Below are positions 57,646 through 64,000 of a DNA stretch of 64,000 nucleotides, in pieces. A model generated the notes under the pieces. That model searched no databases. It was not told the origin of the DNA and was given only the letters and a program-made list of their open reading frames with translations. The translations under genes and the position numbers were made by a program. Origin of the DNA: Platynereis dumerilii (taxonomy: Eukaryota; Annelida; Polychaeta; Phyllodocida; Nereididae); NCBI GenBank assembly GCA_026936325.1, contig JAPTHN010000025.1, positions 2,386,001-2,450,000 on the forward strand, in the 5' to 3' direction. How positions within the stretch are numbered: the first letter of the stretch is position 1; each line of letters opens with the position of its first letter.

Positions 57646-60600
57646 TCAAACTAATTCAGAGATAATATTGAATGATAGAACCGATTCAATAATAGATTTA
57701 TAGAACAGTGTCAAAATTTCTTGACTAACCCTCAAACTGACTAGTTGCCTTAGATAACAAACTCTGCGTATACATTTAACATACCAAGTGTTGACAATTT
57801 TGTGAAAAAAAAAGTTTGTTATCGATAAACACTCCAAGGTATTTATTACTTTCAACAATATCAACATTCTCGTTCTTAACAATCAATGCAGCATGATCAT
57901 TACAATCTTTCCTGAAATCCTTTATCAGTTCCTTAAGCATAATACAGCTGTTGGAATTGCTAATACAGTCATTTGTGTACAATGTAAACAAAAGTGGGGA
58001 TAATACACATCCCTTTGGGGCACCTGTGTTCGTTAACCCTTTCCAGACTGTGCCCAGGAACGTGGCCCAAATTTGGGCCACGATCTCTAGCACCCTGTAC
58101 AGTACCTTAGAATGGAAATATTAACATGAAATTCACACAGAATGTGCATCAGGAAATAAGCTTTTCATTCAGCCCATCACCATTTTTTTTTTCTCAAAAA
58201 TTCATCCCGCGAGAACGGGAAATCCAAGTGGGATCTGAAAAGGGGAATCACGGGAATTCCCTGAAAATATCATCTCAGAGCAAAACAACCTTAAGCTTTG
58301 TTTTTGAGCATTTAAGGCACAAAATCAAACACTCCCTGCCATAACTTACACTAGGGGAGTATTAATATCGCATATAGGTATGGTTACTGCATCTATACAT
58401 CCTACCTAAACCCCATCACCCATTTACCTGGCTCTATTATAGGTATGTTAATTGGCAATATTTAGCAAAATTTGCAAAAATCTAACATTTCAGGTTATAC
58501 ACCTAAATGGGAGAGTATAAATATTAGTTTATGACACTAAAACTTAGTTTTGAACATGTCGAAAAAGTTTAGAATAACTTAGAAATGGTTTCCCTTAGTT
58601 ACAATGCTCAGGTACGTACAGGTAAATCATTTATAATTACTTCGGCCCCAATTGACCAGCGGCCGAAAATCGGACTAATTTCTCTGGCTGACAGCAATTC
58701 ATTGCATGGACCATTATTTCACTAGTAGTTGCCAGATTTTGACCATACTTGGTGATCTTATACAGGTAAGGTAACAGCATCTGCACATCTGACCTAAACC
58801 CCATTACCTCTTTACCTGGCCTAATTACAGGTGAGTTGTTCAGTGATTATTGGCATAATATACGCAAAATCGAACATTTCCTGCAGTACCTGCCTCCGGG
58901 GGTCCAACAGAAGAGTATAAATATCAGGTTATGAACTAAAACCTTCTTAAAACATTGCAAAGAAGTAAAGAATAAATAAAGTTTCCATTGACTATAAAAC
59001 TCAGGTATGTACAGGTAAGTCAATTATGATTACCTGCGGACCATTACGCTAACGGCCAAAAGTCGGACTAATTTTTAGTACATTGCATGGACCATTATTT
59101 TACCAGTACATGTAATTGCTAGGTTTTGAACATACTTGTTGATCGTATATAGATAGCCTTACAGCATCTATTCATATTATCTGAATTCCATTACCCCTTT
59201 ATCTGACCTAATTACTGGTATGTTAATTAGCAACATAAATGCAAAATCAAACATTTCTACAATTCCCAAAACACCTCATGTCGAGGGTGCTGTGATGGGA
59301 GTACACATATCAGTGACACTAAAGTTTCTTTCAAACATGTGAATTAAGGAATGGATAGAATGGATGCTGTAACCTTACTTGTATAAGATCACCAAGTATT
59401 ACAGAAATCAGGTAATTATCAGAGAAATAATGGTCCAATGGCATAGTGTATGCAATGAATTGCTGTCAGCCTGAGAATCAAGTCAGATTTTCAGCCGCTA
59501 GTCGAATGGTACATAGATAATCAAGAATTACTTACCTGTGCATACCTGAGCTTTGCAACCATTGGAGACTATGTGTTATTAATTCTTAACTTCTTTGCCA
59601 TGTTTGTAAGAAGGGTTTAGTTCATTACCTGATATTTATACTCTTCTGTTGGACGCCTAGAGGCAAGTCTTCTAGGAAACATTCAATTTTAGGTATATCA
59701 TGCCAATTATCACCAATTAACACACCTGTAATTAGGTTAGGTAAAGGAGTACTGGGGTTCAGGTTGGATTTATACATGCTGTAACTTCACCTATAAAAGA
59801 TTCACCCAGTATTATCAAAATCTGGCACCTACCAGTGAAATAATGGTCTATGCAATGAATTGCTGTCAGCCTGAGAAATTAGTCCGAATTTCGGCCGCTA
59901 GCCAAATGGTCCACAGGTAATCATAATTGACCTACCTGTACATACCTGAGCTTTATAACCAAATGGAATTATATCTAATTTGTTGCCAACATATTTAGTG
60001 ATATTTTGGTGCTGGGGTCCATCAAAAGTCTTGCTTATTTTTCATGTTATAGGCCTCATTGTAAGAAACATGCTTAACTGCCTTTGATCTTTTTTAATCA
60101 TCTCACCTGTAATTAAGGCAGGTGTGCTTTTCATATGTGTTCAGGTGTCTTCCCTATCATGTCATTGTAAAGCTCACCATCCCAGCTTTATATTGATATA
60201 TGGTTATCTATGTGAATTCACAAGTCTTCATTGAGAAAATTCAGATTTAAAGGTTCAAAACCCCAAATTTGCAATTTTCTCCTCAGTCTGGAAAGGGTTA
60301 AAACAATGTCAGATTTCACACGACCTAGTCTTTCATACTGTGGCCTCAAAGTTAAATAGTCGAAAATCCACTTTATAAGATTACTGTTTACATTCATGTC
60401 ATAAAGTTTGCAAATCATGATGTGTGGCTTGATGGTATTGAAAGCGCTTGAAAAATCAATGAACAAAATTCTAGAATGAGTTTTAATTTTATCCATACGT
60501 AAGCTAACAGAACTCAACAAAGTTATCACAGCATCATCAACACTTCTGCCTTCGCTGTAGGTAAACTTTAGTTTGTCACACAGATGTTGAACCTGCTTAC

Positions 60601-60810
60601 ATAAGCACTTTTTGACAAAACTCTCCAAACATTTCATTAATACAGAGGTCAAGGCAACAGGCCTTTAATCATTTTTAACTTGTGGAATTTTTACTTTAGG
60701 CACAGGTACAATTTCAGAAGTTTTCCACATTGAAGGAATCATACATTTATCCAATAAAGCCTGAAACGCATCGGCTTAACAAGTTTCATATCTACAGCTT
60801 TAAAAAATGT
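57646..60810 (-). pseudogene. Degenerate LINE RT fragment with TTAA element, mirror copy
   Basis: Mirror of 12,425-15,597. It lacks the short ATATGCTTA duplication seen in the left arm near 15,295, giving most of the 9-bp offset between the arms. The catalytic block is missing here too. Confidence 0.8.
58037..60297. mobile_element. piggyBac-like TTAA element, mirror copy (2,261 bp)
   Basis: TTAA at 58,033-58,036 and 60,298-60,301; ends identical to the left copy. One base longer, with a few internal substitutions (for example GTCGAGGGTGC versus the left arm's complement near 13,950). Confidence 0.85.
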
Positions 60811-60912
60811 AGTTCACATTATTATGAGAAAATGAAGATAATGATGGACAGCTTACTTAATCTTGATATGGGTTATATATATATCAAAGAAAAGGTTTTT
60901 TTAGACACTTAC

Positions 60913-60999
60913 ATTTATATCCTGATCAAGGCTGGTACTTCCTAGTTCATTACATGGCATTCTTCCAGTGTCCTCATCTTCCACTTTTGCTCTTTTGGA
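60913..60999 (-). other. Exon-like block A (copy 3), mirror copy
   Basis: Same 87-nt block, splice borders and SKRAKVEDED start, on the minus strand. Confidence 0.4.
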
Positions 61000-61234
61000 C
61001 TGAAAAGAAAATGTTATCAGGTAAAACATCTAATTATATTTTGTGTGTTGTAGTGACTTGGGTACAGCTGGAATGATAGTTATTTTAGTTATAAAGGGAT
61101 AGCCTACATAATTATCCAGATTTAAGTGCAAAAAATGTCTCAACTACTGGAAAATCTAGGGTCATTTTAGTGCAACAATTACATGGAATATCTCACATTT
61201 TTAAAAATCTTCAAAGCAATTACTGTCTTCTTGT

Positions 61235-61654
61235 TAGGGCTATCACAATTACAGAATTTCAAAATAGATTAATCTATTGCCTCTAATAAAATCGTAATCG
61301 ATTAATCGCCGTTTTCCCATCATTCTATGTACTGGGAAAATTTCTCTTCCTTTTCACATCATTGTCTTAAAGCAGAGCTTAGAGACTTGGATATTCCATT
61401 GAAAATGCTAATTGCAATTCATCTTGACACTTCATTTTCTCTAAACTACTTCAATCAGGTACAACCAATCCAATTAGCCAGTCCAGTTGATCAATCCAGT
61501 TGCAATTCACACTTAGCACCTGGAACTTTAGAGCCATACAGTGTCTTCAAGATAGAAACATGCAAATGACAGATTAATTGATTTTGCAAACTGGAATCGA
61601 TTTTTTAATAAAATCGAATCGGCGGTGATTAATCGGTTAATCATGAGAGCCCTA
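61235..61654. mobile_element. hAT-like MITE, mirror copy
   Basis: Flanks CTTCTTGT (61,227-61,234) and CTTCTTAT (61,655-61,662) reproduce the same one-base mismatch in the target duplication as at 11,581-12,000, so it is the mirror of module copy 3. Confidence 0.88.
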
Positions 61655-62208
61655 CTTCTTATTAGTCAGAAACACATTAAGTGACTGGGATTACAAAGGA
61701 AAGTTATCCCCCGAGGACCCAACAAGGTAAATTTATAGCGATTTGATAAAAAATTAGTGTTTGAATCCTGGGACTTGATGAGCTCTTATGGTGATTTTCA
61801 CGAAAATGGGGGCTAAAAAGATCAGGATTGGATGATGACTCAATCACTTTCTACTTTTCACCAAATGCAATGCATTTTCATCTTGTCCAACAGCCACTTG
61901 CACATGCCATTAGAGGGGGGTGTTGAGACCATTGCTTTATTTACAGCAATAAATATTAAGTCAATCATTGTTTGTCACATTTTCATGTTGTTTTGGGGTT
62001 GTTTTTCCAATGTTAAAGCTCGGATAACTTTTTCCATCCGTTTTGACAACATGATGCATTGAAACAACCAATCTAACAAGCTTTGTGATATCACCAGATT
62101 GCTATGTTAAAGTATTGTGATGTCACCTCAGTGATGTAAAAAAAGATCATAATCTCACAACAACTACTTTGGTACAAATGTAAAATTTACATAGCAAATA
62201 TCAAATTT

Positions 62209-62630
62209 GTGACCTGCTCCACCAAAATGGGTTCAAAGTCGGCCTCTTATCATACTTAGTTGTTGAAATGACTTTATTCTATTGGAAATGGGCTTTAAAA
62301 TGATGGTTCATATGTTTTGATATCTCCATCCAATCCAAAGATATGGCACCTCAAACATTGATGATGCGAAACATAGAACTTTGAGAAAATCGCATTTACA
62401 TTTCCTGTGATTGCAATGAAAAAACTAAAAAAATCAAGAAGAACACCCGATGTGGATAACTTAAAATCAATTTCTTGTAAAATGGTCTTAAAAATTCGAA
62501 GGAAATTTATTTTGCCAAAACGTGGTACCAGCAGCTAAAAAAAATCAAAATGTCACCTTTTTACATAGGACGCTAATTTCTGGGAAATATAAATTGCCTA
62601 CTTTGAACTCATTTTGGTGGAGCAGGTCAC
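62209..62630. mobile_element. 422-bp TIR element, mirror copy
   Basis: ATTT flanks at 62,205-62,208 and 62,631-62,634. About six base differences from the left copy were noticed, clearly more than in inner parts of the arm. Confidence 0.8.
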
Positions 62631-62878
62631 ATTTATGCAATGAACTGAATTTAATATTTGAAATTTATGGAGTACTTGTGTTTAGATGGACCTCTTCATT
62701 TGAGGTACACTGTAGGTGAGTCAAGAAGACTGTCCCTCCCTGACATCGAAGAGATCACATTGTTGCCTGCGTATCCGGCAACCAACATATCTATATTGTT
62801 GGCACCGTGATAAGTAGGATATTTGTAGCCTAATATGAAATAATTAAACATGGTAAAGGACTAAAATAGCAGACTCAC

Positions 62879-62968
62879 GTGATGTACATTCAAATGGCAT
62901 CGGTCATCACATTGCAAATGGTCATTGGCATAAGACTTCACTTTGGTTTTCTTTGTTGAGGAGCATGT
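62879..62968 (-). other. Exon-like block B (copy 2), mirror copy
   Basis: Same 90-nt block with GTGAGT donor and TTACCTTCAG acceptor on the minus strand; identical translation. Confidence 0.4.
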
Positions 62969-63114
62969 CTGAAGGTAACACAGAAATGTTGTGTGATGAA
63001 ATATTAACCTTAGCAGAATATCAAAAAGCAAAAACAAAAATGCTTGACACAATATCTTATGAGTCATCATTTTAACCTTCTGTCACCTTTGTGCCTTTCC
63101 ATTCTCTCTCCGAA

Positions 63115-64000
63115 CTTAGCCAACTGCGCTGGGTACAAATAATTCACATCAATATGAGCAAATGCATCATGCAAAATCACATTGGTACAGTGATGCTTGC
63201 ATCATATCTCTGCAAAATCATTGTGTGCCTCTCTCTCTCTCAAACCAACTGCGTAACACTGGGTACAAATAATTCACATCAATATGAGCAAATGCATCAT
63301 GCAAAATCACATTGGTACAGTGACGCTTGCTTCATATCTCTGCAAAATCATTGTGTGCCTCTCTCTCTCTCAAACCAACTGCGTAACACTGGGTACAAAT
63401 AATTCACATCAATATGAGCAAATGCATCATGCAAAATCACATTGGTACAATGACGCTTGCTTCATATCTCTGCAAAATCATTGTGTGCCTCTCTCTCTCT
63501 CGAACCAACTGCGTAACACTGGGTACAAATAATTCACATCAATATGAGCAAATGCATCATGCAAAATCACATTGGTACAGTGACGCTTGCTTCATATCTC
63601 TGCAAAATCATTGTGTGCCTCTCTCTCAAACCAACTGCGTAAAACTGGGTACAAATAATTCACATCAATATGAGCAAATGCATCATGCAAAATCACATTG
63701 GTACAGTGACGCTTGCTTCATATCTCTGCAAAATCATTGTGTGCCTCTCTCTCTCTCTCAAACCAACTGCGTAACACTGGGTACAAAAAAATTCACATCA
63801 ATATGAGCAAATGCATCATGCAAAATCACATTGGTACAGTGACGCTTGCTTCATATCTCTGCAAAATCATTGTGTGCCTCTCTCTCTCTCAAACCAACTG
63901 CGTAACACTGGGTACAAAATAATTCACATCAATATGAGCAAATGCATCATGCAAAATCACATTGGTACAGTGACGCTTGCTTCATATCTCTGCAAAATCA
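63115..64000. repeat. 130-bp satellite array, mirror copy, runs off the window
   Basis: About seven units of the complement of array 2, in the same order of variants (the unit with the short GA tract and the GTAAAAC variant at about 63,630; the extra-T variant at about 63,786). This shows that the palindrome continues at the edge. Confidence 0.95.

Larger units (their letters stand above)
36841..64000 (-). repeat. Right arm of the giant inverted repeat
   Basis: Reverse complement of 9,235-36,403, continuing to the window edge and so open-ended. It carries mirror copies of every element of the left arm. Apart from the entries below, the long gene-free stretches here (about 36,841-38,338; 39,839-42,489; 44,799-45,676; 46,656-47,727; 54,896-57,123) hold the same unassigned sequence as their partners. 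Confidence 0.95.

Noticed and set aside
9235-64000. Palindrome arms as terminal repeats of a giant mobile element
   Set aside because: The arms are built of unrelated nested insertions with their own boundaries, no element genes lie in the spacer, and the outer ends are not visible.

Overview
The window is AT-rich animal genomic DNA with no complete host gene. Non-LTR retrotransposons, several kinds of non-autonomous DNA transposon, tRNA-like SINE heads, introns with GT/AG borders and simple satellites point to a metazoan, most likely a marine invertebrate. An echinoderm or hemichordate is possible, but I cannot fix the species. No LTR or virus-like element was recognised.

The dominant structure is a giant inverted repeat. 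From about 9,235 to 36,403 the sequence reappears, reverse-complemented, at 36,841-64,000, around a 437-bp spacer. A left-arm position x pairs with 73,244 - x over the inner part and with about 73,235 - x outside x = 15.3 kb. The right arm is still matching at the window edge, so each arm is at least 27 kb. By eye the arms differ only about once per 1-3 kb near the centre, and more often near the outer end.

Layout of the left half: 1-3.3 kb is unassigned sequence holding a G-rich degenerate tandem repeat and a 1,041-bp inverted-repeat element. 3.3-12.4 kb is a locally triplicated module of about 4.2 kb. It carries two short exon-like blocks (A, 87 nt; B, 90 nt) with a 130-bp satellite array between them, and each copy has its own later transposon insertions. 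12.4-15.6 kb is a broken LINE split by a 2,260-bp TTAA-flanked element. 16.06 kb holds a third exon-like block (C). 18.4-22.9 kb is a long degenerate LINE (ORF1 plus endonuclease/RT) on the minus strand, cut by a 178-bp element. 23.07-24.96 kb is a 5'-truncated LINE with an open 504-codon RT reading frame. 25-33 kb is intergenic or intronic sequence with an 803-bp TTAA element, SINE heads and a nested fold-back element. 33.4-34.9 kb is an 18-bp minisatellite. The right half repeats all of this in mirror order.

The only hint of a host gene is the exon series A-B-A-B-A ... C on the plus strand of the left half, mirrored on the minus strand at the far right. Both A and B are phase 0 at each end, so the duplicated pair would add 59 codons per copy without shifting the frame. 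The product is unrecognised. Everything else coding-like is retrotransposon protein.
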